From Cupriavidus gilardii (GTDB taxonomy: Bacteria > Pseudomonadota > Gammaproteobacteria > Burkholderiales > Burkholderiaceae), in NCBI RefSeq assembly GCF_013314895.1, contig NZ_JABTYE010000014.1:83364-147363 (forward strand): a DNA stretch of 64,000 nucleotides, written 5' to 3'. Numbering within the stretch: the first letter of the stretch is position 1; each line of letters begins with the position of its first letter. The notes under the pieces were generated by a model. That model was given only the letters and a program-made list of their open reading frames with translations, searched no databases and was not told where the DNA came from. This document shows, one piece after another, positions 9,508 through 19,620 of the stretch. Position numbers and translations under genes: made by a program.

Positions 9508-11292
9508 ATGACCTACCGCGCCCCGCTCAAGGACATGCTGTTCGTGATCAACGAACTGGCCGGCCTTGAAGCCGTCAGCCAATTGCCGGGCTTCGAGGAA
9601 GCCACGCCCGATACCGCGCAAGCGGTGCTCGAGGAAGCGGCCAGATTCACCGAACAGGTGATCGCGCCGCTGAACCGCATTGGCGATACCGAGCCGAGCA
9701 GCTGGAAGGACGGCACGGTGACCACCACGCCGGGTTTCAAAGAGGCCTTCCGCCAGTTCGGCGAAGGGGGCTGGCAGGGCGTGCTGCATCCGCAGGAATT
9801 CGGCGGCCAGGGTTTGCCCAAGCTGATCGCCACTGCCTGCAACGAGATGCTGAACTCGGCCAACCTGTCGTTCGCGCTGTGCCCGCTGCTGACCGACGGC
9901 GCCATCGAGGCGCTGCTGACCGCCGGCAGCGACGCGCAACGGCAGGCCTTTCTGCCGAAGCTGATCTCGGGCCAGTGGACCGGCACGATGAACCTGACCG
10001 AGCCGCAGGCCGGATCGGATCTGGCCGCGGTACGCACGCGCGCCGAACCGCAGGGCGACGGTACCTACAAGCTGTTCGGCACCAAGATCTTCATCACCTA
10101 CGGCGAGCACGACATGGCGGAGAACATCGTGCATCTGGTGCTGGCCAGAACGCCGAATGCGCCGGAAGGGGTCAAGGGCATCTCGCTGTTTATCGTGCCG
10201 AAGTTCCTGGTCAACGCCGACGGCTCGCTGGGCGCGCGCAACGACGTGCATTGCGTGTCGATCGAACACAAGCTGGGCATCAAGGCCAGCCCCACCGCGG
10301 TGCTGCAGTTCGGCGACCACGGCGGTGCCATCGGCACGCTGGTCGGCGAGGAGAACCGCGGCCTCGAGTACATGTTCATCATGATGAATGCGGCCCGCTT
10401 TTCGGTCGGCATGCAGGGCATCGCGGTGTCCGAGCGCGCCTATCAGCAGGCCGTCGCCTATGCGCGCGAGCGCGTGCAGAGCCGGCCGGTCGATGGCTCG
10501 GCGCGGCAGGCGGTCACCATCATCCATCACCCGGATGTGCGCCGCATGTTGATGACGATGCGGGCGCTGACGGAAGGAGCGCGTGCGCTGGCCTATGTCG
10601 GCGCCGCGGCGTGCGACACCGCCCACCAGCATCCGGACGAAGCGGTACGGGGCCAGAACCAGGCCTTCTATGAGTTCCTGGTCCCGGTCATCAAGGGCTG
10701 GAGCACCGAGCTGTCGATCGACGTGACCAGCCTTGGCGTGCAGGTCCACGGCGGCATGGGCTTCATCGAGGAGACCGGCGCCGCGCAGCACTATCGCGAT
10801 GCGCGCATCCTGCCGATCTACGAGGGCACCACGGCGATCCAGGCCAACGATCTGGTCGGCCGCAAGACGGTGCGCGATGGCGGTGCGGTAGCGCGCGGCA
10901 TCTGCGCCCGGATTGCGCAGACCGAGGCCGCGCTGGCCGCGCATGGCGGCGCACCGTTTGCCGCGATGCAGGCGCAACTGGCCAAGGGCCGCGCCGCGCT
11001 GGAGCAGGCGATCGACTTCATCGTGGCCAATGGCAAGAGCGATCCCAATGCGGCCTTTGCCGGCAGCGTGCCTTATCTGAAGCTGTGCGGCATCGTGTTG
11101 TCGGGCTGGCAGCTGGCCCGCGCGATGCTGGCCGCCGGCGCGAAGCGTGCCGAGGATCCGGCCTTTTACGACGCCAAGATCGCCACCGGGCAGTTCTTCG
11201 CCGAGCATGTGCTGTCGCAGGCGGGCGGCATTCGCGATGCGATCGTGGCGGGCGCGCCGGCGGCGATGGCGCTGAGCGAGGCACAGTTCTGA
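9508..11292 (+). CDS. Acyl-CoA dehydrogenase (large, FadE/DmdC-like)
   Basis: A 594-residue flavoprotein, longer than the ~380-residue classical enzymes and matching the DmdC-like large family common in Proteobacteria. The FAD/acyl-CoA signature is MNLTEPQAGSDL (about 160-171). The core ends with QVHGGMGFIEETGAAQHYRDARILPIYEGTT split over residues ~410-440, where E440 in YEGTTAIQ fits the catalytic base. A C-terminal extension (about 450-594) is typical of the family. It introduces a double bond into acyl-CoA and reduces ETF, which agrees with etfBA upstream. Substrate chain length is not predictable. Confidence 0.92.
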   Translation: MTYRAPLKDMLFVINELAGLEAVSQLPGFEEATPDTAQAVLEEAARFTEQVIAPLNRIGDTEPSSWKDGTVTTTPGFKEAFRQFGEGGWQGVLHPQEFGGQGLPKLIATACNEMLNSANLSFALCPLLTDGAIEALLTAGSDAQRQAFLPKLISGQWTGTMNLTEPQAGSDLAAVRTRAEPQGDGTYKLFGTKIFITYGEHDMAENIVHLVLARTPNAPEGVKGISLFIVPKFLVNADGSLGARNDVHCVSIEHKLGIKASPTAVLQFGDHGGAIGTLVGEENRGLEYMFIMMNAARFSVGMQGIAVSERAYQQAVAYARERVQSRPVDGSARQAVTIIHHPDVRRMLMTMRALTEGARALAYVGAAACDTAHQHPDEAVRGQNQAFYEFLVPVIKGWSTELSIDVTSLGVQVHGGMGFIEETGAAQHYRDARILPIYEGTTAIQANDLVGRKTVRDGGAVARGICARIAQTEAALAAHGGAPFAAMQAQLAKGRAALEQAIDFIVANGKSDPNAAFAGSVPYLKLCGIVLSGWQLARAMLAAGAKRAEDPAFYDAKIATGQFFAEHVLSQAGGIRDAIVAGAPAAMALSEAQF

Positions 11293-11308
11293 CTGCCGCA
11301 CGCGCAAT

Positions 11309-11340
11309 AAAAAAAGACGGCCGGTTGGCCGTCTTTTTTA
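11309..11340. terminator. Bidirectional terminator between the acyl-CoA dehydrogenase gene and dadA
   Basis: A perfect inverted repeat has A-rich and T-rich flanks: AGACGGCC, loop GGTT, GGCCGTCT, with seven A before and six T after. It serves the two convergent genes. Confidence 0.9.
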
Positions 11341-11364
11341 TTGGCGCGACGCTCCGCGCGCGCC

Positions 11365-12657
11365 TTACGCCGTGGCGGGGCGCGGCGCCGGATGCCGCTG
11401 CGTCTGGCGCAGATAGCGCGCCACCGACAGATCGTCGGCACGGATCGCCGGCGAAGCCCCGGACACCAGATCCGCGAGCAGCTTGCCGGAGCCGCACGCC
11501 ATGGTCCAGCCCAGCGTGCCGTGGCCGGTATTGAGCCACAGGCCCTTGACCGGGGTCGGGCCGACAATCGGGGTGCCGTCCGGCGTCATCGGGCGCAGGC
11601 CGGTCCAGAACGAGGCACGGGCCACGTCGCCGGCGCCGGGGAACAGGTCCGTCACCACGTGTTCCAGCGTGCGCCGCTTGGCCGGATCGAGCGAGCGGTC
11701 GTAGCCGACGATCTGCGCCATGCCGCCGACGCGGATGCGATCGTCGAAGCGGGTGATCGCCACCTTGTAGGTCTCGTCCAGCACCGTCGACACCGGGCTG
11801 CGCGCCGCGTCGGTCATCGGCACGGTGATCGAGAACCCCTTCAGCGGATAGACCGGAATCCTGACGAACTCCTTGACGAACGGGGTCGACCAGCTGCCCA
11901 GCGCCACCACCACCGCATCGGCGAAGATCGGCTCGCCGCCGACGATCGCGCCCGTCACGGCGCTGCCCTGCGTCATCAGGCTGTCGATGGAGCGGTTGTA
12001 CAGGAACTGCACGCCCAGACCGTCGGCCATCGCCGCCAGCCGTTGGGTAAACAGCTGGCAGTCGCCGGTTTCGTCGTTGGGCAGGCGCAGCCCGCCGGTC
12101 AGCTTGTGGCTGACCGCGGCCAGCGCCGGTTCGCTCGCGGCGAGATCCTCGCGCGACAGCAATTGATAGGGCACGCCGGCTTCCTCCAGCACGGCGATGT
12201 CCTTGGCCGCGCCGTCGAGCTGCTCGTCGGTGCGGAAGACCTGCAGCGTGCCCTGCTGCCGGCCCTCGTAGGCGATGCCGGTTTCGGCACGCAGCGCGCG
12301 GATGCAGTCGCGGCTGTATTCGGCCAGCCGCACCATCCGCTCCTTGTTGACGGCGTAGCGGTCGGCGCTGCAGTTCATCAGCATCTGCCACATCCACTGC
12401 AGCTGGTACAGCGTGCCGTCGGGCCGGATCGACAGCGGCGCATGCTGCTGGAACATCCATTTGATGGCCTTCAGCGGCACGCCGGGCGCCGCCCACGGCG
12501 ACGCATAGCCGGGCGAGATCTGGCCGGCATTGGCAAAGCTGGTGCCGAGCGCCGGCGCCGCTTCGCGGTCGATCACGGTGACCTCGTGACCGGCCCTGGC
12601 CAGATACCAGGCGCTGGTGACGCCGATCACGCCACTGCCAAGAACGAGAACACGCAT
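11365..12657 (-). CDS. dadA: D-amino acid dehydrogenase small subunit
   Basis: A 430-residue FAD enzyme that oxidises D-amino acids such as D-alanine to 2-oxo acids at the inner membrane, feeding electrons to the respiratory chain. The N-terminal dinucleotide fold is [20 protein letters not shown] (residues 3-22, GxGxxG). Further DadA markers are [32 protein letters not shown] and [16 protein letters not shown]. The ATG at 12657 is chosen because it places the FAD motif at the very N terminus. It diverges from an Lrp-type gene, as dadA does from dadR in related bacteria. Confidence 0.93.
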   Translation of the reverse strand: MRVLVLGSGVIGVTSAWYLARAGHEVTVIDREAAPALGTSFANAGQISPGYASPWAAPGVPLKAIKWMFQQHAPLSIRPDGTLYQLQWMWQMLMNCSADRYAVNKERMVRLAEYSRDCIRALRAETGIAYEGRQQGTLQVFRTDEQLDGAAKDIAVLEEAGVPYQLLSREDLAASEPALAAVSHKLTGGLRLPNDETGDCQLFTQRLAAMADGLGVQFLYNRSIDSLMTQGSAVTGAIVGGEPIFADAVVVALGSWSTPFVKEFVRIPVYPLKGFSITVPMTDAARSPVSTVLDETYKVAITRFDDRIRVGGMAQIVGYDRSLDPAKRRTLEHVVTDLFPGAGDVARASFWTGLRPMTPDGTPIVGPTPVKGLWLNTGHGTLGWTMACGSGKLLADLVSGASPAIRADDLSVARYLRQTQRHPAPRPATA

Positions 12658-12766
12658 TGCGATGGGACCCCAACCAGGATGTCGTTTGTGTGAAGGTATA
12701 TCCGCTATGGTATTGGAATCAATCCAGTCATAATTACCGAAAATTTCCCGGAAAAAGGAAAAAATC
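12658..12766. promoter_or_regulatory. Divergent dadA/lrp-type promoter region
   Basis: A 109-base AT-richer spacer separates the two divergent starts. It contains a possible -10 for the regulator (CATAAT, 12729-12734) and several A/T-rich half-sites. Lrp family proteins usually bind such shared regions and control both genes; operator positions cannot be fixed by eye. Confidence 0.45.
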
Positions 12767-13270
12767 ATGAGAACGACCCGCCAGCCGGTACGCGGCCTGG
12801 ACCGCCTCGATCGCCGCATCCTGGCGCTGCTGCAGGCCGATGGCCGCATCTCGATGAAGGATCTCGCCGAGGCGGTCGGGCTGACCATCACGCCGTGTAT
12901 CGAGCGGGTCAAGCGAATGGAGCGCGACGGTGTCATCATGGGCTACTACGCCCGCCTGAATCCCGCCCTGCTGGGCAGCGCGCTGCTCGTTTTCGTCGAG
13001 ATCACGCTGAACAACAAGGCCGGCAACATGTTCGAGCAGTTCCGGCGCGAGGTGCTGCGCATCCCCGAGGTGATGGAATGCCATCTGGTGTCCGGCGATT
13101 TCGACTACCTGATCAAGGCGCGCATCCGCGAAATCGGCGAATATCGCCGCCTGCTCGGCGACATCCTGCTGCAACTCCCCGGGGCGGCGCAGTCCAAGAG
13201 TTATGTCGTGATGGAAGAGATCAAGGAGACGCTGGCCATCCCGGTCGACGAGAAGAGCCAGCCTGCATGA
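12767..13270 (+). CDS. Lrp/AsnC family transcriptional regulator
   Basis: A 167-residue regulator. The N-terminal helix-turn-helix (about residues 10-60) reads [20 protein letters not shown] followed by [20 protein letters not shown]. The C-terminal RAM/ligand-binding domain includes [10 protein letters not shown] and [13 protein letters not shown]. Such proteins sense amino acids and form dimers to octamers. Divergence from dadA points to a DadR-like role with D- or L-alanine as effector (inference). The stop codon is one base before the next ATG, so the radical SAM gene is probably translated from the same mRNA. Confidence 0.92.
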   Translation: MRTTRQPVRGLDRLDRRILALLQADGRISMKDLAEAVGLTITPCIERVKRMERDGVIMGYYARLNPALLGSALLVFVEITLNNKAGNMFEQFRREVLRIPEVMECHLVSGDFDYLIKARIREIGEYRRLLGDILLQLPGAAQSKSYVVMEEIKETLAIPVDEKSQPA

Positions 13271-13271
13271 G

Positions 13272-14534
13272 ATGAAGGACACCGAGCGCAAGGGACGCCA
13301 CATCGGCCCGCGCGAATCCGACCGGTCGCCCGCGGAGGACTTCCCGGACGATTCCACGCCACTGCAGCCGCCGCCGCGCCCGCTGAAGGGGCGGGGCGCG
13401 GTCAGCAATTTGCAGGGCCGCTTCGAGCGCGATGCCCGCGAGCCGTTCTACGACGGCTGGGGCGAGCTCGAAGCCCTGGCGCCGGCCGAGGCCCCGCGGC
13501 GCGAGCGGAACGACGACACGGCCGCGCAAGCGGCGCCGCCCAGGCTGATCACCCGCGTTACCCAGGAGCAGGCGCGCTCGATCCTGAGCCGGAATTCGTC
13601 GCCCGACATCCCGTTCGGCGTTTCGCTCAATCCCTATCGCGGCTGCGAGCACGGCTGCATCTATTGCTTCGCGCGGCCGACGCACGCCTATCTGGACCTG
13701 TCGCCGGGCCTGGATTTCGAGACGCAGCTGTTCGCCAAGGCCAATGCCGCCGAGCGGCTGCGCGAGGCGCTGTCGCGGCCGTCCTATCAGTGCGAGATGA
13801 TCGCGCTGGGCGTCAACACCGACGCCTATCAGCCGATCGAGCGGACTCAACGCATCACGCGCGGCGTGCTGGAGGTGCTGCACGAATGCCACCATCCGGT
13901 GGCGTTGATCACCAAGTCGTCGCTGATCGAGCGTGACATCGATCTGCTGGCGCCGATGGCCGCCCGGCGCCTGGCGGTGGCGGCGATCACGATCACCACG
14001 CTCGATGCCGAGATCGCGCGCACGCTCGAGCCGCGTGCCGCCACGCCAGCGCGGCGGCTGCGCACCATCCGCACGCTGTCCGAGGCGGGCATTCCGGTGG
14101 CGGTCAGCGTGGCGCCGGTGATTCCCTTCATCACCGAGCCGGATCTGGAGCGCGTACTCGAGGCCGCGCGCGAGGCCGGCGCGGTCTATGCGAACTACAT
14201 CGTGCTGCGGCTGCCGTGGGAGGTCGCGCCGCTGTTCCAGCAATGGCTGCAGGCGCATTTCCCCGATCGGGCCGAGCGCGTGATGAATCGCGTGCGCGAG
14301 ATGCGCGGCGGCAAGGACTACGATTCCGATTTCTCCACGCGGATGCGCGGCACCGGCGTCTGGGCGGACCTGATGCGCCAGCGCTTCCACAAGGCGGCCG
14401 ATCGCCTGGGCTTCCGCTATCACCGCTTCGATCTGGACACCTCGCAGTTCGTGCCGCCCGCCCCGCCGGCCGGGGTGCGCCGCGCGCGCGGTGGCCGCAA
14501 GCCGGAAGACGATGCGCAAGGTTCGCTGTTCTGA
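13272..14534 (+). CDS. PA0069 family radical SAM protein (SplB-like)
   Basis: A 420-residue protein. The [4Fe-4S]/SAM motif is RGCEHGCIYCFAR, with C125, C129 and C132 in the CX3CX2C spacing of the Rv2578c/PA0069 family, not the common CX3CX2C followed by aromatic FN. Family segments RNSSPDIPFGVSLNPYRG and RMRGTGVWADLMRQRF are visible. The ~90-residue N terminus is polar and probably disordered. The reaction is unknown; distant similarity to spore photoproduct lyase suggests a nucleic-acid link. It follows the Lrp-type gene after one base, so the two are likely co-expressed. Confidence 0.9.
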   Translation: MKDTERKGRHIGPRESDRSPAEDFPDDSTPLQPPPRPLKGRGAVSNLQGRFERDAREPFYDGWGELEALAPAEAPRRERNDDTAAQAAPPRLITRVTQEQARSILSRNSSPDIPFGVSLNPYRGCEHGCIYCFARPTHAYLDLSPGLDFETQLFAKANAAERLREALSRPSYQCEMIALGVNTDAYQPIERTQRITRGVLEVLHECHHPVALITKSSLIERDIDLLAPMAARRLAVAAITITTLDAEIARTLEPRAATPARRLRTIRTLSEAGIPVAVSVAPVIPFITEPDLERVLEAAREAGAVYANYIVLRLPWEVAPLFQQWLQAHFPDRAERVMNRVREMRGGKDYDSDFSTRMRGTGVWADLMRQRFHKAADRLGFRYHRFDLDTSQFVPPAPPAGVRRARGGRKPEDDAQGSLF

Positions 14535-14544
14535 ATCGGCGGGT

Positions 14545-14573
14545 TTGTACAAGTCCGGCGTGCTGTCCATAAT
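14545..14573 (+). promoter_or_regulatory. Sigma-70-type promoter of phaZ
   Basis: TTGTAC (14545-14550), a spacer of exactly 17 bases, and CATAAT (14568-14573) lie about 50 bases before the phaZ start. Confidence 0.6.
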
Positions 14574-14624
14574 GGCTGTTCGATCCGCCGCGCACGCCCG
14601 TCTCGGCGTCGCCTTGGGGAAGCC

Positions 14625-15851
14625 ATGATCCATCTGATGCAGCAGGGCGGCCGCGCAGCCTTCTATCCGGTCGTGATGTGGGGCGAGCTGACGCAGCAGG
14701 CGCTTGCCGCCGGACCGTACCCGCTGGCCGCGGCCTCGCATCGTCGCCGTTTCGAGCACTACTACCGCTGGTTCCAGACCTGGCTGGCGCCATTTGGCAC
14801 GGCCCGTTTCGAATTCGATGACATCGATGTCGACGGCGTGCGCACGCCGGTGAGCGAACGCACCGTGTCGGCGACGCCGTTCTGCACCTTGCGCGCATTC
14901 CACTGCGCTCCGCGATCCCGCCGCAAGCCGCGGCCGCGCGTGCTGCTGTGCGCGCCGCTGGCGGGACATCGCGCGGTGCTGATGCGCGACACCGTGGCGG
15001 CGCTGCTGCCGCATGCGGACGTGTACGTCACCGACTGGGCCGATGCGCGCGACGTGCCGCGCGAAGCCGGCGCCTTTGGCCTCGACGACTATGTGCTGCT
15101 GGTGGAGCGCTTCATCCGGCTGCTCGATCCAGCCGGGCTGCATGTGCTGGCGGTCTGTCAGGCGACGGTGCCGGCGCTGGCCGCGGTCTCGCGCGTTGCG
15201 CAAGCCGATGGCGCCGAACCGGCGACGCTGACGCTGATCGGCGGGCCCATCGATGCGCGGCTCGGGCCGACCACGCTCGATCGCGTCGCCGCCACGCTGT
15301 CGCTGCCGTGGCTCGAGGCCACCGCGATCGATGTGGTCCCGAGCGGTTACGCCGGCGCGGGGCGGCGCATCTATCCGGGCTTCCTGCAATATCCGGCGCT
15401 GGTCGCCGCCCAGCCGGACCGGCACGCGACGCTGATGTACGACTGGCTATGCCGGCGCCAGGCGGCCGATGCCGATACCGCGCGCGAAATCGAGCGCGCG
15501 GTCGCCCAATACGGCGCCGTGCTCGACATGACCGCGGAGTTCTTTTTCGACACGCTGCGCGTGGTGTTCCAGCAGATGCTGCTGCCCAAGGGCGCGTGGC
15601 GCGTGGGCGGCGAGATGGTGCGTCCCGACTGTCTGCGGCGAACCCGGTTGCTGACGATCGAGGGAGACCGCGACGATATTTCCGGACCCGGACAGACGCA
15701 TGCGGCGCAGGGGCTGTGCAGCGGCCTGCCGACGCGATGCCGCGAGCGGCTGACGATCGAGCGCTGCGATCACTATGGATTGTTCAGCGGCGCGCGCTGG
15801 CGCGAGACCGTGCATCCCGCGGTGCGCAACTGGCTGGGCGCGGCGGCCTAG
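14625..15851 (+). CDS. phaZ: Intracellular poly(3-hydroxybutyrate) depolymerase
   Basis: A 408-residue enzyme of the PhaZa1 type that mobilises cytoplasmic PHB granules. The catalytic triad of Ralstonia eutropha PhaZa1 is Cys183, Asp355 and His388. Here the matching residues are C178 (in AVCQAT), D350 (in IEGDRDDISG) and H383 (in CDHYGLFSG), a constant offset of five. Family opening MQQGGRAAFYPVVMWGELTQ-like and the segment TAEFFFDTLRVVFQQ are also seen. Its presence implies that the host stores PHB. A good promoter precedes it, so it is probably a single-gene unit. Confidence 0.93.
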   Translation: MIHLMQQGGRAAFYPVVMWGELTQQALAAGPYPLAAASHRRRFEHYYRWFQTWLAPFGTARFEFDDIDVDGVRTPVSERTVSATPFCTLRAFHCAPRSRRKPRPRVLLCAPLAGHRAVLMRDTVAALLPHADVYVTDWADARDVPREAGAFGLDDYVLLVERFIRLLDPAGLHVLAVCQATVPALAAVSRVAQADGAEPATLTLIGGPIDARLGPTTLDRVAATLSLPWLEATAIDVVPSGYAGAGRRIYPGFLQYPALVAAQPDRHATLMYDWLCRRQAADADTAREIERAVAQYGAVLDMTAEFFFDTLRVVFQQMLLPKGAWRVGGEMVRPDCLRRTRLLTIEGDRDDISGPGQTHAAQGLCSGLPTRCRERLTIERCDHYGLFSGARWRETVHPAVRNWLGAAA

Positions 15852-15852
15852 C

Positions 15853-16074
15853 TTATTGCCCCCCCGGTCGGACCGGGTTTGCCGTGTCAGGCGGCCGCAC
15901 ACCGCCTGCCCGCATGGGAGCAGGACCGGCGGACCGCGGCGCCATGTCCTCGTCCATCATTCTGCCGGCCAGGTCCAGCGCGGCCACGGCGTCGTCGTGC
16001 GACAGGCCCGACGCGCGCATCAGTCTGACGGTCAACGCGGCCACCCGGCCCACTTCATAGCTGGGAACGTTCAT
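15853..16074 (-). CDS. Small hypothetical protein (73 aa)
   Basis: A 73-residue frame, not recognised. The first ~45 residues could form two amphipathic helices (VAALTVRLMRASGLSHDDAV, AALDLAGRMMDEDMA). The rest is Pro/Gly-rich with no membrane segment. A ribosome site CCAGGAG lies seven bases before the ATG at 16074. It converges on phaZ with one base between the stop codons, which supports a real gene end. Function unknown. Confidence 0.5.
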   Translation of the reverse strand: MNVPSYEVGRVAALTVRLMRASGLSHDDAVAALDLAGRMMDEDMAPRSAGPAPMRAGGVRPPDTANPVRPGGQ

Positions 16075-16233
16075 GTCAACTCCTGGTATTCGACTGGCCG
16101 GTCGCGAACGCTGCGCGAAGCGCTGCAGCGCGACTCACGATAACAACCGGTTCAGTATGGTTGACGAACGCCGCAATGGGGTTGACGTGGATCAGGAAGG
16201 CCGAGGGGGCGTGCCCGCGTCGGCCCGGCGTCC

Positions 16234-16749
16234 TTATTGCGACAGCTCGCGCGCCGCTTCCACCTGGGACTCGAAGAACGTCTGAAAGCTGATGGCAAGC
16301 CCGGCCATCAGCAGACCGGTGCCGATCAGCAGCGACAGGATCACCAGGATCACGACCGGCCAGCCGGAGCGCGTCGGTGTGCCGTCCGGATTGAAGCGCG
16401 CGTCCCAACGCTCGTCGGGCCGCAGCCCGTAGACGATCGCCGCCAGAAAGGCGCTGATCACCGAGGCGCCGCCGGCCACCGCGAAGGTCCAGTTCAACGC
16501 CGGCGCGCCGACATGCAGCACCATCGAAGCGATGCCCAGCGCGCCGGCCAGCGTCGCCAGCAGGTGCAGCCAGCCATAGCGATCGCGCGCGCCGCCGAGG
16601 TAGAAGCGGTGTGCACCGAGGCTGCCGAGCAGAAAGGCCAGCGCCACGGTCAGCAGCTTCGACTTGCGCATCGGTGCGCGGCCCATGCCGGCGGCAGCGG
16701 GGGAGGCGGGCGAGGCGGGGGACGGAACGGTGGACATGGGCGTGGACAT
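16234..16749 (-). CDS. TM2 domain-containing membrane protein
   Basis: About 171 residues from the chosen ATG. The TM2 domain begins near residue 27 with RKSKLLTVALAFLLGSLGAH, then RFYLGGARDRYG, the glycine-rich first helix and basic loop that define the family. Two or three further hydrophobic helices follow, and an aspartate/arginine segment (RPDERWDARFNPDGTPTRSG) is probably cytoplasmic. The start is uncertain: in-frame ATGs exist at 16749, 16737, 16686 and 16671 and none has a good ribosome site. Function of TM2 proteins in bacteria is unknown. Confidence 0.75.
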   Translation of the reverse strand: MSTPMSTVPSPASPASPAAAGMGRAPMRKSKLLTVALAFLLGSLGAHRFYLGGARDRYGWLHLLATLAGALGIASMVLHVGAPALNWTFAVAGGASVISAFLAAIVYGLRPDERWDARFNPDGTPTRSGWPVVILVILSLLIGTGLLMAGLAISFQTFFESQVEAARELSQ

Positions 16750-16753
16750 TGAC

Positions 16754-16771
16754 ACGGAGACGGAGACGGAG
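16754..16771. repeat. Short tandem repeat, three copies of ACGGAG
   Basis: Three perfect 6-bp units, plus partial copies on both sides, sit just upstream of the likely TM2 start. If translation began further upstream, they would encode a Val-Ser repeat. Confidence 0.85.
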
Positions 16772-16858
16772 ACGGGAACGCCTGCGGAGGCCAATCTGCG
16801 CAGAGGCGCTGCGGTCAGCATCCATGGTACGACGGCGCCATCGGGCCGCCATACGATT

Positions 16859-16903
16859 GAAGCGGGCAGTGCAGCGCACATTGTACGCCGCACCGCCCGC
16901 TTC
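16859..16903. other. 45-bp imperfect inverted repeat upstream of the TM2 gene
   Basis: GAAGCGGGC (16859-16867) pairs perfectly with GCCCGCTTC (16895-16903). Inside it, GTGC/GCAC and GCG/CGC pair, each set separated by an A/C mismatch. No T-run follows on either strand, so an operator or RNA structure is more likely than a terminator. Confidence 0.6.
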
Positions 16904-17006
16904 GATGACCCGGTTGAAGGCCGGTCGATCCGTCGACTGGATCGCCGGCCCGGGGCGCTGGTGCAAAACCTGCGATGTCCTGTCTTGCAGCAGCGTCCGA
17001 TTGCCG

Positions 17007-17150
17007 TCAGCGCGGCGCGTTGGACACGACGCCCAGCAGGACGCCGAGATTGGTTTCGCCGTACAGCACGGCAGCAAGAATTCCCATGAATAACACGGTC
17101 AGAGTGAGCTGGCCCGCGTGTCGAGCCAGGTCGGTCAGCATGGATAGCAT
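17007..17150 (-). CDS. Small membrane protein (47 aa)
   Basis: A 47-residue frame with one clear transmembrane helix (LTLTVLFMGILAAVLYGE, about residues 16-33) and a basic/polar N terminus MLSMLTDLARHAG. A GAGG ribosome site lies at the right distance before the ATG at 17150. No family is recognised. Codon use is GC3-rich like its neighbours, which supports coding, but the frame is short. Confidence 0.45.
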   Translation of the reverse strand: MLSMLTDLARHAGQLTLTVLFMGILAAVLYGETNLGVLLGVVSNAPR

Positions 17151-17463
17151 ACGAACCTCGTCGGTTGGTTGGACGAAGGCCGCGCCCATCGCGACACGAT
17201 ACGGAGGAGAGGGCATGTCAGTGTGCGTTTGCCGCCTGCGATCGACGGCACGCTGCTGAACACCGGTCAGCGCCGGGCGGCAGCCAGGTGACGGCGCAGC
17301 TTCGGCCGCCACAAGCTGTTGGACCTCTGCGAGGGTGGCGAAGTTCCACCGTGCCCCGACCGGGCCATCGCCATCGGCGAAGGCCGTCGGGCGCGCGCGG
17401 CGGCACCGGCGAGCGCCTGCACGGCGGTCGCCCTCTCGGGATAAAGCGTGGGAAATATCGGGA
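17151..17463. other. Intergenic region with no recognised gene
   Basis: A 313-base stretch between a 47-residue membrane protein and a secreted protein. Open frames exist but show no family features, and no strong hairpin or consensus promoter was found. Confidence 0.4.
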
Positions 17464-17868
17464 CTAACGAGTGGTCTCGCGGCCGGAGCCTTGCCAGCCG
17501 GGTCCGACATTGGCCGGCCGGTTGTCGCCGGGCACGCCGCCGACGTTCTGTACGCTGCGGTCGGAGGTCTGCGTCCGTTCCGGCGCGCCGCGGTCAGTAG
17601 GTGGATTGGGACGGCCGTTGAGCCGGCTGTCCGCGCGGGCTCGCGCTTCCATCCGCTCGATCTGCGCACGCACATGGTCGGGGCTCTCCGCGCGCATCAC
17701 GATGCGCTCCATGCCGGCCGGCAGCAGGCGCGCGCCGAATCCGTCCCGCATATCGGCGCGTTGCCCCGCCCAGCCACCCTGAGCATGGCTCAGGGCTGCA
17801 AGGCCGAGCACCGACCCCACCACCAGGGTGGCTGCGGCGGCGTCGCGCAGGAGAGAGCGGAAAAGCAT
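17464..17868 (-). CDS. Secreted hypothetical protein (134 aa)
   Basis: The N terminus (LLRDAAAATLVVGSVLGLAALSHAQ) is a clear Sec signal with a likely AXA-type cleavage after SHA at about residue 28. The mature ~105 residues are basic and polar, with a likely helix DHVRAQIERMEARARADSRL and a Pro/Gly/Asn-rich C terminus. No cysteine is present and no family is recognised. A short helix plus disordered tail would suit a small periplasmic binding or chaperone-like protein, but this is speculation. The ribosome site is weak. Confidence 0.6.
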   Translation of the reverse strand: MLFRSLLRDAAAATLVVGSVLGLAALSHAQGGWAGQRADMRDGFGARLLPAGMERIVMRAESPDHVRAQIERMEARARADSRLNGRPNPPTDRGAPERTQTSDRSVQNVGGVPGDNRPANVGPGWQGSGRETTR

Positions 17869-18066
17869 GCGGAATCCCAGAGCCTTCGCTTGCTGTCGTT
17901 ATCGAGAAGATTGGGATCATGGTACGCAGCGCTGCCAGCAGGCGCCTATGCCAATCCCGTTACCGGTGTAACGGATTGTTTCGCCTGCGAATGCGGTCTG
18001 TTCTCATCTTCGCCGGCGCCCGCGCGGGCACCGGCCGGGACGAAGGTCGATGGCCGCGACCGGTCG

Positions 18067-19182
<1,116 letters not shown>

Positions 19183-19272
19183 GACCCCTCCTGCGATTGG
19201 TATTTTTGCCACGATGCCGAGGCGTGACGCGGCCGTCAATCGGCCCACGCCGCCGTCGGCCGTCCTAAGTGT

Positions 19273-19301
19273 TTGTTTGGCCTCAGTATTTGGGCTATAC
19301 T
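19273..19301 (+). promoter_or_regulatory. Promoter of the rpsP-rimM-trmD-rplS operon
   Basis: TTGTTT (19273-19278), a 17-base spacer and TATACT (19296-19301) lie about 45 bases before rpsP. This is the expected place for a strong ribosomal-protein promoter. Confidence 0.65.
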
Positions 19302-19346
19302 CTTGCGTTTCGTGTTCGAACACCCCGTTTTTCGAGGAATTCACTC

Positions 19347-19598
19347 ATGGTCGTAATCCGTCTGGCCCGTGGCGGCAGCAAGAAGCGCCCGTTCTTCAAT
19401 ATCGTTGCAGCCGATTCGCGCAACCGTCGCGACGGTCGTTTCATCGAGCGTATCGGCTTCTACAACCCGCTGGCTTCGCAAGGCGAAGAGGGTCTGCGCC
19501 TGGCGCAAGACCGCCTGACCTACTGGCAAGGCGTTGGCGCCCAACTGTCGCCGACCGTTGCCCGTCTGGTCAAGGGCGCCGCCAAGACCGCTGCCTGA
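19347..19598 (+). CDS. rpsP: 30S ribosomal protein S16
   Basis: An 83-residue ribosomal protein, typical S16 length. It opens [20 protein letters not shown] and contains [14 protein letters not shown]16 binds 16S rRNA in the body of the 30S subunit and is needed for its assembly. A GAGGAAT ribosome site precedes the ATG. It is the first gene of the conserved rpsP-rimM-trmD-rplS operon. Confidence 0.98.
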   Translation: MVVIRLARGGSKKRPFFNIVAADSRNRRDGRFIERIGFYNPLASQGEEGLRLAQDRLTYWQGVGAQLSPTVARLVKGAAKTAA

Positions 19599-19620
19599 TT
19601 TTCGCCAGCAGTCGTCTGCC

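Noticed and set aside
14625..15851. PHA synthase or extracellular depolymerase
   Set aside because: No signal peptide and no lipase-box Ser; the Cys/Asp/His set matches the intracellular PhaZa1 type.
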